A DNA stretch of 64,000 nucleotides from Pseudomonadales bacterium (lineage in GTDB: Bacteria > Pseudomonadota > Gammaproteobacteria > Pseudomonadales > Azotimanducaceae): the NCBI GenBank assembly GCA_023300545.1, contig JALZVT010000011.1:1-64000 (forward strand), in the 5' to 3' direction. The notes under the pieces are model-generated. The model had not been told where the DNA came from. It was given only the letters and a program-made list of their open reading frames with translations, and made no database searches. Shown here one piece after another: positions 22,783 to 31,755 of this stretch; the first letter of the stretch is position 1; each line of letters begins with the position of its first letter. The position numbers and the translations under genes were made by a program.

Positions 22783-24132
22783 ATGACTGTTGTTCCTTTC
22801 AACGAACAAACCCCATCCGTCCAGAACACCCGTTCCGGTCATCGAGCGCTTAGGCTCTGCGCGTTGTCCTGCTTACTTGGTACCACTCTCATACTCGGCG
22901 CCTGCGGCGATTCGACCACTGCTACTGACGCAGCAAACAACACAGCAGACTCTACGACTCAGGTAGAGGTCTCCGTCGAAGAGCGTCTGCGCCAGCAACT
23001 CGCCACCGCCAAGGCAGGCGACATCATCAATATTCCCGCTGGAACGCACAGCATCGCTCGCAGCCTGGTCATGAACGCAAACGGCGTCACCATCCGCGGC
23101 GCAGGTTCAGGTCGGGGCGAAAACGACACCGTTCTCTCATTCAAAAATCAATTGGTCGGCGCCGAAGGCCTGTTGCTCGCGGGCAGCGACCTGACCGTTG
23201 AAAATCTAGCGATCGAAGACGCCAAGGGGGACGGACTTAAAATCACCGACGGCAGCAATATTATTATCCGCTCGGTACGTGCTGAGTGGACCAATGGCCC
23301 CGACACAAAAAATGGCGCCTACGGTATTTATCCGGTGCAAACCGAAAACCTGTTGGTTGAAGACAATGTCGCTATCGGCGCCTCAGACGCTGGTATTTAT
23401 GTGGGCCAATCAAAAAACATTGTCGTACGCAATAACATCGCTCGGGACAACGTTGCCGGTATTGAAATAGAGAACAGCACCAACGCCGACGTTTACGACA
23501 ACCTCACAGAGAACAACACCGGCGGCATTTTAGTGTTCAATATGCCTGACATCCCGCTCAAGGGCACCCGCACCCGGGTCTACAACAATGATGTACGAAC
23601 TAATAATCTGGCCAATTTCGCAGCGCCTGGCACTCCTGTCGCTGGTGTACCTGCTGGCACTGGTGTCATCGTCAACTCCAACGATGAAGTGGAAATATTC
23701 GACAATCGCATCAGCGGCAACGCCACTGCCAACGTAATCATCAGCAGTTATTTCAGCGCCAACTACTCAGGCCGGCTCAAAGTAGCCCCCGAGTTCGACC
23801 CCTATCCAGAAAGCATCTACGTTTACGGCAATACCTTCGCACCCGGCGGCAATAAGCCGGGCTTCCCAGAACTAGACGCCCTACGCGTAGCGGTATTTGG
23901 TGCAGATGGTTCGTTTCCAGATGTGCTCTGGGACGGCGCACTCAATCCAGAAATACTCACTGACGGCGTACTCACCGCTAACCAGCGCATCTGTATTAAC
24001 AACGGCGATGCGCAGATGCTGAATGCCGATTCACTTAACGGTGGCGCCGGCGCCAACATGAATATGGACAGCCACCGTTGCGACCTGCCCAAGCTGCCGC
24101 CTATTGATCTCGGCGCACTCGCAGGCGGCTAG
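22783..24132 (+). CDS. Parallel beta-helix repeat lipoprotein (TIGR03805-like)
   Basis: Protein of 449 residues with an N-terminal lipobox (LILGAC, Cys about residue 40), preceded by an unusually long n-region. A low-complexity Thr/Ala linker follows, then right-handed beta-helix coils rich in Asn ladders: NGVTIRGAGSG, ENLAIEDAKGDGLKI, NIVVRNNIARDN, ADVYDNLTENN. This architecture next to a diheme cytochrome gene is the recognised beta_helix_1 / HNE_0200-type pair (TIGR03805 and TIGR03806) of aquatic proteobacteria. Its function is unknown; the fold suggests polysaccharide binding or lyase-like chemistry at the outer membrane. The cytochrome gene starts 38 bp later on the same strand. Confidence 0.88.
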   Translation: MTVVPFNEQTPSVQNTRSGHRALRLCALSCLLGTTLILGACGDSTTATDAANNTADSTTQVEVSVEERLRQQLATAKAGDIINIPAGTHSIARSLVMNANGVTIRGAGSGRGENDTVLSFKNQLVGAEGLLLAGSDLTVENLAIEDAKGDGLKITDGSNIIIRSVRAEWTNGPDTKNGAYGIYPVQTENLLVEDNVAIGASDAGIYVGQSKNIVVRNNIARDNVAGIEIENSTNADVYDNLTENNTGGILVFNMPDIPLKGTRTRVYNNDVRTNNLANFAAPGTPVAGVPAGTGVIVNSNDEVEIFDNRISGNATANVIISSYFSANYSGRLKVAPEFDPYPESIYVYGNTFAPGGNKPGFPELDALRVAVFGADGSFPDVLWDGALNPEILTDGVLTANQRICINNGDAQMLNADSLNGGAGANMNMDSHRCDLPKLPPIDLGALAGG

Positions 24133-24170
24133 CAGCACTCTGATAAGCCGTAAGAAGAGCCCGGAAACAG

Positions 24171-25355
24171 ATGATCAAAACTATCAGCAGCCTGTTGTGT
24201 ATCGTATTGCTCAGCGGCGTAGCGGCCTGCGTGCAGAACTCGGCCCCAGAACTGCAGGTACAACGCTTTAGCGCAGACAACTACCCCACGCTGCTCTCAG
24301 AGTGGCAAGTTCTGCAAAAAAACCCAGAGGGCCAATTACAGCGAGCTAGCGACACGCTGATCTACGACCTCAACACGCCACTGTTCGCCGACTACACGCT
24401 GAAGCTGCGAACGATCTCATTGCCCGCTGGAACCAAGGCCAACTACAGCGAACACGGCTCACTGGATTTTCCCGTTGGCACTGTGATTAGCAAAACCTTT
24501 TACTACGACACTCGCGATGTCCCACTCTCACAAGCAGCATCAGCTCGCCCGGCCCTATTCACGCCAGACGCAACAACCAGTGCCGCGCCAGACAGCATTC
24601 GATTGCTAGAAACCCGGGTACTCATTCGCGACACAAGCGGCTGGCAAGCCCTGCCTTACGTTTGGGACGACGACCAGCGTGATGCAAAGTTGAGCATCAC
24701 CGGCGCGCTGAAAACGATTGGGGAGAACATTTATGTGGTTCCCAGCAAAGACGAGTGTGCGAGCTGTCACGCGGTAGGTCGTGAAAAGGTGTTACATCCA
24801 ATTGGCCCAAAAGCGCGCCATTTGCATCGCACCAACCAGGCACAAACAACACCGAGTTCGCTCCAAGCGCTAGTCGCGCGCGGCTGGCTCACGCTGCCCG
24901 TGGCCATTGATACAATCCGCCCAAACGCGGTCTGGGCAAACCACACCGGTCGAGCTGAACTCAGCGCCGAGGACGATGCCACCATCGAACACCATGCTCG
25001 CAGCTATCTCGACGCGAACTGCGGCCATTGCCACAACCCTCAGGGATCTGCTGATACATCCCAGCTGTTCCTCGACTACACCAGCGAGTCGAGCTATGGC
25101 TCTCGCAACTGGGGCCTGTGCAAGCCACCCATCGCGGCAGGCAAAGGCACCGGTGGCAATCTGTTTAGCATCATGCCCGGCATGCCAGACCAATCGATTT
25201 TGACCTATCGCATGCGCAGCACCGATCCCGGCGCTATGATGCCCGAGGCCGGTCGTACCCGGGTGCACACTGAAGGCGTGGCCTTGGTCGAAGAATGGAT
25301 TAGCCGGCAAAGTGGCACCTGCGATGCGCAGGGCAGTATCGCATTTGGTAGTTAG
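24171..25355 (+). CDS. SO2930-family diheme c-type cytochrome lipoprotein (TIGR03806-like)
   Basis: Protein of 394 residues with lipobox VAAC (Cys about residue 20). The first 170 or so residues carry the family block YDLNTPLFADYTLK and GTVISKTFYY. Two heme-binding motifs follow, CASCH and CGHCH, in the C-terminal half. The LDANCGHCHNPQG segment and the NLFSIMPGMPDQSILTYRM stretch match the family. It is probably a periplasmic or outer-membrane electron carrier working with the beta-helix protein upstream. It converges on the KAS III gene with a 10-bp gap. Confidence 0.9.
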   Translation: MIKTISSLLCIVLLSGVAACVQNSAPELQVQRFSADNYPTLLSEWQVLQKNPEGQLQRASDTLIYDLNTPLFADYTLKLRTISLPAGTKANYSEHGSLDFPVGTVISKTFYYDTRDVPLSQAASARPALFTPDATTSAAPDSIRLLETRVLIRDTSGWQALPYVWDDDQRDAKLSITGALKTIGENIYVVPSKDECASCHAVGREKVLHPIGPKARHLHRTNQAQTTPSSLQALVARGWLTLPVAIDTIRPNAVWANHTGRAELSAEDDATIEHHARSYLDANCGHCHNPQGSADTSQLFLDYTSESSYGSRNWGLCKPPIAAGKGTGGNLFSIMPGMPDQSILTYRMRSTDPGAMMPEAGRTRVHTEGVALVEEWISRQSGTCDAQGSIAFGS

Positions 25356-25365
25356 CGTCGAACAA

Positions 25366-26484
25366 TCAAAGCTTCTGCACAACTAAAGAGCCAATAGAGT
25401 AGCCGGCACCAAACGAACAGATCACACCGTAATCGCCCGACTGCAAATCTGCGTGATGCAACGCGAAAGCAATGATTGAGCCTGCTGATGCCGTATTGGC
25501 AAACTCATCGAGAACAATTGGCGAGGTATCCGGATGCGGATCGCCGCCAAGCAGTTTACGGGTGATGAGCTGATTCATATTGATGTTGGCCTGATGCAAC
25601 CACCAGCGCCGCACCTCAGCAACCGCAACGCCTACCTGGCCAACTTGCTGTTGCAAGTGGTCCACCGCCATCGGGCAAACTTCCTTAAATACTTTGCGTC
25701 CGTTCTGATGAAACAGGCGATCCTCAGCAAACGCATCCCCCCCCTCAGCGCGCGCGACATAGCCAAAGTTAGAACGAATGTTGTTCGAAAACAGCGTGAG
25801 CGCCTTGGTCCCCAAAATTTTCCATGCGTCATCTGAACGCACGTTGTCTTCACCCTGCAAAACTACCGCGGTTGCTACGTCGCCAAAAATAAAATGACTG
25901 TCGCGATCGCAGTAATTGACCTGTGGCGAGGTCAGCTCAGGGTTGATCAGCAAAACACCCTTAGCACTGCCCGCAACAATCGCATCAACGCCACGGTGAA
26001 TCGCAAAAGTGGCAGCAGAACAGGCAACCAGCATATCGAAGCCGCTACCCTCAATGCCAAGCGCATGCTGCACTTCAATAGCAATGGCGGGATACGAGCG
26101 CTGAGTATAGGCACAAGACACAATCACCAGATCAATGTCTAGCGCCGTCACCTGGGCATTCTTCATTGCCAGTTTGGCAGCATGCAACGCCATCTCCGCC
26201 TGGTGCGACAGTTCTTCGTCAGCGCGCCGATTAATTCGAGGGTGCATACAATCGATGTCAAGAATGCCGTCTTTGACATAGGCGTAACGCCGCTTAATGC
26301 CGGAGGCCTTCTCGATAAACTCAGCGCTCGACAGTGCCTTCTCGATGGCCTCGCCAGATTCAATAGCGGCTGCGTTGTCAGCATTGTAGCGAGTAGCGTA
26401 GGCGTTATAGCTGTCGACCAGCTCTTCGTTCGTCACGACATGTTCGGGCGTCCACGCGCCCACGCCGGTAATCACTGCCTGCAC
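25366..26484 (-). CDS. Beta-ketoacyl synthase III-type enzyme (FabH-like)
   Basis: Protein of 372 residues starting at GTG 26484 behind GAGGAG. It has the catalytic Cys155 in MLVACSAATFA, His297 in WWLHQANINMN and Asn330 in DEFANTASAG, the complete KAS III triad. It is longer than housekeeping FabH (about 320), with an insertion around residues 25-60 and the SGIKRRYAYVKDGI block. This matches the long FabH-like group that in Pseudomonas accepts acyl-CoA from beta-oxidation. It is probably a cytoplasmic condensing enzyme joining an acyl-CoA to malonyl-ACP. It lies 50 bp downstream of a GPH-type transporter on the same strand. Confidence 0.88.
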   Translation of the reverse strand: MQAVITGVGAWTPEHVVTNEELVDSYNAYATRYNADNAAAIESGEAIEKALSSAEFIEKASGIKRRYAYVKDGILDIDCMHPRINRRADEELSHQAEMALHAAKLAMKNAQVTALDIDLVIVSCAYTQRSYPAIAIEVQHALGIEGSGFDMLVACSAATFAIHRGVDAIVAGSAKGVLLINPELTSPQVNYCDRDSHFIFGDVATAVVLQGEDNVRSDDAWKILGTKALTLFSNNIRSNFGYVARAEGGDAFAEDRLFHQNGRKVFKEVCPMAVDHLQQQVGQVGVAVAEVRRWWLHQANINMNQLITRKLLGGDPHPDTSPIVLDEFANTASAGSIIAFALHHADLQSGDYGVICSFGAGYSIGSLVVQKL

Positions 26485-26534
26485 TTGGTGCTCCTCGGTC
26501 TAGAAAACTGTCGAACCCGAGTCTGCGTTGCTAA

Positions 26535-28025
26535 CTACGCGTTCGCAAGTGTCCCGCGACGCCGCTCAAGCTCAGCACAAATCTCGGCATGCCGGGTTCT
26601 GTCTATCTGATAGTGCGAATAGCACCACAGAGAAAACAGACCTATCAGAGCCAGGGCCGGGCCATACAGAATGCCCAGCTGGGTAATTGTCGCCGGGTCG
26701 ACGTCTGCCGCCGTACGGATATCTGCACCCTTCGGCCAGGAAATCAGATCCAGTGCAAAGCCAGAAAATACGCTACCAAGCCCGGTTGTGCATTTACTGG
26801 AAAACGATACGGCCGCAAAAAAGATCCCTTCCTGACGGCGGTGGGTCAGCAATTCATGCTCATCCACAATGTCTGCAATCATGGATCCAAAAGACACCAA
26901 GCACTGAGCAACAAACAACCCTTGCACAAACTTGAGAGCAATTAGCCCGATCACCAGCCCCTCATGGCCGTTTACCGGCAACAGATCCGCAATTCGTAGC
27001 AAGATCGGCAGGCACTGACAGAACATCCAGCCACCTACCCCCCAGATCACAGCGGGCAGCTTGCCGATACGCTTAGTGAGCTTGCCGGTAAACAGAGTGC
27101 CCACCATTACCCCAAGAGGTGCGGCTGCAAAAAACTGCAGGTTCTGGTTTCCAGACAGCTCCCAGAAGAAGGTGATCATGTACAGGTTAAGGGCCACGTC
27201 AACGCCCACCATCACAAACACCAGCAACACACCCCAAAACACCCAACGAAACGAATAGTTGCCAAGCGCCTCTATCGATTCACTCCACAACTGCCCCATC
27301 ACGCTGCGCTCTCGCTGCCAGTTAGCGGGCGGCTGAAAAAGCGTCAGTGCGTATTTCTGGGTGCCTAACGCACTCAGCAAAATAGCCCCAGCCATGGTGA
27401 GCGATATCACCATGGCATAACCAGGATATTGACCGGCATTAAACTGCCCCTGGGGCAAATCTGGGGTTGCCGCGAAATACACGCCAAAGCCAATGACAAC
27501 GGCCAACAGCGCCCCAAACATATTAAAAAAGTAACGCACACCGACCACCGTGGTGCGTTCGGTGTAGTCGCTGGTGAGCTCTGCACCCAATGACAGATGC
27601 GGGACATGAAACAGGGTCATCGACGCCCGGGTGAGAATCGCAAAACCAAGCAACCAGGCAAACAACCCCCACTGCGACGCTGACTCCGATAAGACTACCG
27701 GAGGCGCAAATAGACAATAGAAGCCGGCCGCGAGTGGCACCACTGATACGTACATAAAGGGATGGCGACGACCGTAGCGAGACCGGAAGCGGTCCGAGAT
27801 TGATCCGGCCAGAGGATCCGTTATGGCATCGAACACCAGCGCAATGCCGACAGCGATCCCGGTCAAGCTGGGGGACAGCCCAAGCACCTGACTGTAATAA
27901 AACAATAAAAACACGCCAAAGGCGCCGGTTTTCAGCCCTTCAGATATTTGCCCTACGCCGTAGAGCAATTTGGTCGACCACGACAATCGACCAACAGAAG
28001 GTGCTCCGGACGCTGTGAAACTCAT
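26535..28025 (-). CDS. MFS transporter, GPH (glycoside/cation symporter) family
   Basis: Protein of 496 residues with about 12 membrane segments. The N-terminal LLYGVGQISEGLKTGAFG, the DAITDPLAGSISDRFRSRYGRRHPFM loop and ADIVDEHELLTHRRQEG in the second half are the signatures of glycoside-pentoside-hexuronide:cation symporters. Many GPH members in this type of bacterium are annotated as transporters of unknown organic solutes rather than sugars. It reads away from a thioesterase gene (79-bp divergent spacer) and is followed by the KAS III-type gene, so a lipid or fatty-acid-related solute is a possible guess. Confidence 0.88.
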   Translation of the reverse strand: MSFTASGAPSVGRLSWSTKLLYGVGQISEGLKTGAFGVFLLFYYSQVLGLSPSLTGIAVGIALVFDAITDPLAGSISDRFRSRYGRRHPFMYVSVVPLAAGFYCLFAPPVVLSESASQWGLFAWLLGFAILTRASMTLFHVPHLSLGAELTSDYTERTTVVGVRYFFNMFGALLAVVIGFGVYFAATPDLPQGQFNAGQYPGYAMVISLTMAGAILLSALGTQKYALTLFQPPANWQRERSVMGQLWSESIEALGNYSFRWVFWGVLLVFVMVGVDVALNLYMITFFWELSGNQNLQFFAAAPLGVMVGTLFTGKLTKRIGKLPAVIWGVGGWMFCQCLPILLRIADLLPVNGHEGLVIGLIALKFVQGLFVAQCLVSFGSMIADIVDEHELLTHRRQEGIFFAAVSFSSKCTTGLGSVFSGFALDLISWPKGADIRTAADVDPATITQLGILYGPALALIGLFSLWCYSHYQIDRTRHAEICAELERRRGTLANA

Positions 28026-28103
28026 AGCGTCGCCCCCCTAAAAGTGCAGTCTGCTTTGGGGTTAAACTCGCTCATCAACGCACCCGCGAGTGATTCCCCT
28101 CTC

Positions 28104-28583
28104 ATGACTCTCATCAGCTGTCCCATCATCAACGTTCAAAAAGACTGGATCGACTACAACGGCCACATGAACATGGCCTACTACAACGTCGTTTTCGACA
28201 AAGGCGTCGATCACATGTTCGACGTCCTTGAAGCGGGTGCTGCCTACACCCAAGCAACTAACGGTTCTTTCTTTGCCATGGAAGTCCACGTTACCTACGC
28301 CGAGGAAGTGGTACTCGACGACCCACTGCGCGTTACCGTGCAGTTACTCGATGCCAACGACAAGTGCCTGCACATATTCATGCAGATGTTTCACGCTGAA
28401 AAAGGTTACCTCGCAGCAACGCTGGAACAGATGTCTCTGCATGTTGATCTGCGTCAGAGAAAGGCCGCCCCGTTACCCGCAACCATCAGCACAAATATAC
28501 AGAAGGTCCGTGAAGCCCATGACAAATTACCAAAGCCACCACAGGTTGGCTCCGTAATCGGCATTCGCCAGAAGAAAGCGTGA
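28104..28583 (+). CDS. Hot-dog-fold acyl-CoA thioesterase
   Basis: Protein of 159 residues from ATG 28104; an upstream open stretch has no family match. It carries the 4HBT-type active-site segment KDWIDYNGHMNMAYYNVVFD, where Asp/Asn and the central helix form the catalytic site, followed by MEVHVTYAEEVVLDDPLRV. It resembles the thioesterase family that includes betainyl-CoA thioesterase (carnitine catabolism). It would hydrolyse an acyl-CoA to free acid in the cytoplasm; the substrate is unassigned. It diverges from the GPH transporter and converges on an acyl-CoA dehydrogenase, with a hairpin between. Confidence 0.85.
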   Translation: MTLISCPIINVQKDWIDYNGHMNMAYYNVVFDKGVDHMFDVLEAGAAYTQATNGSFFAMEVHVTYAEEVVLDDPLRVTVQLLDANDKCLHIFMQMFHAEKGYLAATLEQMSLHVDLRQRKAAPLPATISTNIQKVREAHDKLPKPPQVGSVIGIRQKKA

Positions 28584-28599
28584 GATCGACAAGAGAGAA

Positions 28600-28626
28600 C
28601 CGTGGCTGAACTAAAGGCAGCCACGG
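28600..28626. terminator. Hairpin between convergent thioesterase and acyl-CoA dehydrogenase genes
   Basis: A perfect 9-bp stem, CCGTGGCTG with CAGCCACGG, and a 9-nt loop. It is placed 16 bp past one stop and 23 bp past the other, as expected for a shared transcription end. Confidence 0.65.
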
Positions 28627-28649
28627 CTAGCGGAGGTCAGGCTGTAAGC

Positions 28650-29795
28650 TTAGTAGCCTTCGAGCTCGCCATAACGATTGCGGTGATAGCTCTGGTCACC
28701 AAAGGTGATTTCAGCGACTGCAGCACGCTTGATGAAAAAGCCAATCTCAAACTCGTCGGTCATGCCAATGCCGCCGTGCATCTGGATGCCTTCTCGCGAC
28801 ACGGTGTAGAAGGTTTCGCCAACCTTGTACTTAGCAAGCGACGCAAGCTTACCAATCTCGGCAGCGTCACGCCCTTCATCCAGCGCGGTCAGCGCTTCCA
28901 GAACAACCGACTTCGACAGTTCTAGCTCGCAAAACATATTTGCTGCGCGGTGCTTTAGAGCCTGGAACGAGCCAATAGGCACCCCAAACTGCTCGCGCTC
29001 TTTCAGATATGCCACCGTGCGCTCGAAACATTCTTCCGCGCCACCCAGCATTTCAGCAGCAAGACCAATGCGCGCAATATCTAACGCCTGATCCAGCGCC
29101 GCAGCACCCTCGCCAAGGCTGCCGACAAGTGCGTCTGCACCCACAGCGACACCGCTGAGCGTGATATTGGCGGCGTTGCGCGAGTCGGCCATAATTGTGC
29201 GTTCGACGCTAACACCCGCGGCATTGCGATCAACCAGAAACAGGCTAATGCCTTCCCGGTCGCTCTGATTACCGCCAGTGCGGGCAACAACCATCAGCTT
29301 GTTGGCGACATGCCCGTCAAGCACAAAGGTCTTTTTACCGTCGAGCTTGTAGCCCGAGCCAGCAACCGATGCAGACGTCGCTATGTTGTAGGGGTTGTGC
29401 CGATGGCTTTCCTCGACGGCCAGTGCCAACAACAGTTCGCCCCCAGCGATCTTTGGCAACAGCTCTGCCTTCTGATCTTTGGAGCCAGCGAGATTCAGCA
29501 ACGAGCCGCCGGCCCAAACCGACGCCATCAGCGGACTCGCCGTTAATGTTCGACCGGTTTCCTGGGTGACAACACCCAGGCCTTTGTAGCCAAAGTCGAG
29601 GCCACCAAACTCTTCCGGAAAGGGGATGCCGGCCCAGCCGAGTTCGACCATGGAGTTCCAGGTGGCGGTATCGAAACCTTCAGCGTTACTGGAGTCGCGC
29701 AGCGATCGCAGCTGGGTAATCGGTGCGTTGTTCGTGCAAAAATCTTTTGCAGAGTCGCGCAACATAACCTGCTCTTCATTGAGTATCATCGGCAT
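28650..29795 (-). CDS. Acyl-CoA dehydrogenase
   Basis: Complete 381-residue acyl-CoA dehydrogenase. N-terminal helical domain (MILNEEQVMLRDSAKDF), then the FGGLDFGYKGLGVVTQE segment, the beta-domain with LALAVEESHRHNP replacing the usual acyl-binding loop, and the C-terminal domain with YLKEREQFGVPIGSFQALKHR and GIQMHGGIGMTDEFE. The protein resembles FadE enzymes found as partner subunits in steroid or branched-chain pathways. The usual C-terminal catalytic Glu cannot be placed with confidence. Alone on its strand here; the promoter should lie in 29796-29880, upstream of the divergent methyltransferase. Confidence 0.9.
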   Translation of the reverse strand: MPMILNEEQVMLRDSAKDFCTNNAPITQLRSLRDSSNAEGFDTATWNSMVELGWAGIPFPEEFGGLDFGYKGLGVVTQETGRTLTASPLMASVWAGGSLLNLAGSKDQKAELLPKIAGGELLLALAVEESHRHNPYNIATSASVAGSGYKLDGKKTFVLDGHVANKLMVVARTGGNQSDREGISLFLVDRNAAGVSVERTIMADSRNAANITLSGVAVGADALVGSLGEGAAALDQALDIARIGLAAEMLGGAEECFERTVAYLKEREQFGVPIGSFQALKHRAANMFCELELSKSVVLEALTALDEGRDAAEIGKLASLAKYKVGETFYTVSREGIQMHGGIGMTDEFEIGFFIKRAAVAEITFGDQSYHRNRYGELEGY

Positions 29796-29881
29796 CTGGA
29801 AAGGCGCCTCCCAAGTTAGGTAAAAAGTTTAGTGAAAATGTGGTCTCTTCCAACCCTTGATGTAACCAAAGTGGCGTTTGC

Positions 29882-30637
29882 TTGTCGAGTCAATTGAGTC
29901 AGTCATCGTCAGTGCCCGGGATCAAAGCTGCGCCTGTATCCCTAGCGCGCCTGACCCAAGCGCTCCAACGCACCCTGCCCATGGGCAGGCTCGAGCATCA
30001 GGCGTTACCTGACCTGCCGCCGGGCGAAGTCCTACAACTGGCACTGATCAACGCCGATTTTCCGACGGGGCCATTGCCTGGTGACGTCATGCGCGATGTC
30101 GTGGCGACCCCTGCTTATTGGGCATTCTGCTGGGGCAGCGGTCAGGCATTGGCTCGCTATCTGCTGGAAAACCCGGCTTTGGTGCGCAATAAACGAGTGC
30201 TCGATTTGGGCTCTGGCTCAGGCGTCGCCGGCATCGCCGCCGCTAAGGCCGGTGCTGCCGAGGTCGTTGCCTGCGATATCGACGCAGACGCGGCACTCGC
30301 AACCCGCTACAACGCAGCCCTAAATAAGGTGAGCCTGTCTCTGGTAGATGATTTCACCAGCCAAGCGCCCTTTGATGCGGTGCTGATGGCCGACGTACTC
30401 TACGATTCAAGCAATCTGCCGTTACTCGCCAGCGCACGAGCCTGCTCAAGTGAAGTCTGGGTAGCCGATTCACGCATCAGCGAACTTGCAGACCCAGAGT
30501 ATGAACTGCGCGCTGAGCTCGACGCGCTGACGATTCCCAATCTGGGTGAATTTGATGAGTTTGGCGTGACTCGAATTTGGCGCGCTGGCGCACACAAGAG
30601 CCCAGCGCCAACCTCTGCGGTCCCAAGCGGCGAATAA
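29882..30637 (+). CDS. Class I SAM methyltransferase, protein-lysine (ETFB/PrmA-like) type
   Basis: Protein of 251 residues with TTG start 29882; the start is uncertain. Motif I is VLDLGSGSGVAGIAAA, followed by VVACDIDADA as the acidic end of strand 2. The preceding WAFCWGSGQALARYLLENP segment is typical of the ETFB lysine methyltransferase / PrmA-like group. The following LMADVLYDSSN matches motif IV (D-x-x-Y type). It probably methylates a lysine of a flavoprotein or ribosomal-type protein. It overlaps or abuts the alpha/beta hydrolase gene on the same strand. Confidence 0.8.
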   Translation: MSSQLSQSSSVPGIKAAPVSLARLTQALQRTLPMGRLEHQALPDLPPGEVLQLALINADFPTGPLPGDVMRDVVATPAYWAFCWGSGQALARYLLENPALVRNKRVLDLGSGSGVAGIAAAKAGAAEVVACDIDADAALATRYNAALNKVSLSLVDDFTSQAPFDAVLMADVLYDSSNLPLLASARACSSEVWVADSRISELADPEYELRAELDALTIPNLGEFDEFGVTRIWRAGAHKSPAPTSAVPSGE

Positions 30638-31731
30638 AAGGGCACAATATCAACAGAGCCTCTGGTGAATCAGCAGAGGCTGTTCCGAGGGGGAGCACGC
30701 CAATCAATACACCGCCTTTAACGATACCTTTAGACAAAGCGGGAACAGCATCATCGCCTGCATTACCGAACGCAGAACATCTGGTAGAAGCCCAGCTGCA
30801 AATTGGTCCAGGCCAAGAGCTCCACTACTGGACTCTGGGTGAACGCCACAACCCAGACGGCAGCCCAAGGCCCGCTCTCATTTTGCTGCACGGCCTGCGC
30901 GACGTTGGTCGCAGCCTGTTACACACCGCTAGCGCGATCAGCGACCAATTTTTCTGCGTCATGCCCGACCTGCGCGGACACGGTAAAAGCTATAAACCTG
31001 GCGCCTATGCCATTACCCACTACCTCATGGATTTGCGTCGCCTCCAGCAGGCGCTGCAGCTCCCGCGCGTCAGCCTGTTGGGTCACAGCCTCGGCGGCCA
31101 TATTGTCTGCCGCTACGCGGGTCTGTTCGCGGCCGAGATAGATCGTTTGATTGTGGTTGATGGCCTTGGGCCACCGCGTCGAGAAATGCCAAAAGCCAAT
31201 GAGATGAGTCGCATAGCCGCACAGCTGCAAGCGGCCATCACCACGGCTGACTACGCCACCAACCCGCGCGTTTTACCCAGCGTCGAAGAAGCGGCAAACC
31301 GACTGCGCACAAACAACCCGAGGCTGGCGGTCGACTGGGCAGCGCAACTGGCCCAATGGGGCACCACCCCAGCCCCGGCCTCGACCCCGCCCTCACAACC
31401 CGTTAGCTGGGCTTTTGACCCTCGCGCCCAAGAGATTTTTCTGGGGGTTAGCGACGCGGTTAACCTCAACTACTGGCGCGCGATTACGGCACCGACACTG
31501 ATCGTAATGGGCAGCCTGGGGCACGAATACTGGAGCCATCAGTTTGCTGCCGACGGTTACACCGGACACTTTCTTCCTGGCGAACTCGAGGAGCGGCTCA
31601 ACGCCATCGGCGATACGCAGCATGTTGAGATTCCCAATGCGGGCCACCAGGTGCACTACGACCAGCCACAACAGCTCGCGCTGGCGACAAGAAATTTTCT
31701 TTATGCCGACGCCCTGCAGACCGGCCAGTAA
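30577..31731 (+). CDS. Alpha/beta hydrolase (start uncertain)
   Basis: Alpha/beta-fold hydrolase with oxyanion segment LILLHGLRDVGRS, nucleophile elbow LLGHSLGGHIV, acidic residue near TLIVMGS and C-terminal His in IPNAGHQVHYDQP. The only canonical in-frame start is TTG 30577, inside the methyltransferase gene (61-bp overlap) and without a good ribosome site. GAGGGGGAG at 30687-30695 precedes an in-frame ATC at 30703 by 7 bp, which would give a protein of about 342 residues with better spacing. Residues before about 45 show no conservation clue. Substrate unknown. The next gene (DUF169) begins 24 bp later on the same strand. Confidence 0.85.
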   Translation: MARWRTQEPSANLCGPKRRIKGHNINRASGESAEAVPRGSTPINTPPLTIPLDKAGTASSPALPNAEHLVEAQLQIGPGQELHYWTLGERHNPDGSPRPALILLHGLRDVGRSLLHTASAISDQFFCVMPDLRGHGKSYKPGAYAITHYLMDLRRLQQALQLPRVSLLGHSLGGHIVCRYAGLFAAEIDRLIVVDGLGPPRREMPKANEMSRIAAQLQAAITTADYATNPRVLPSVEEAANRLRTNNPRLAVDWAAQLAQWGTTPAPASTPPSQPVSWAFDPRAQEIFLGVSDAVNLNYWRAITAPTLIVMGSLGHEYWSHQFAADGYTGHFLPGELEERLNAIGDTQHVEIPNAGHQVHYDQPQQLALATRNFLYADALQTGQ

Positions 31732-31755
31732 ACGCCAACTACACGGAGACACGCC

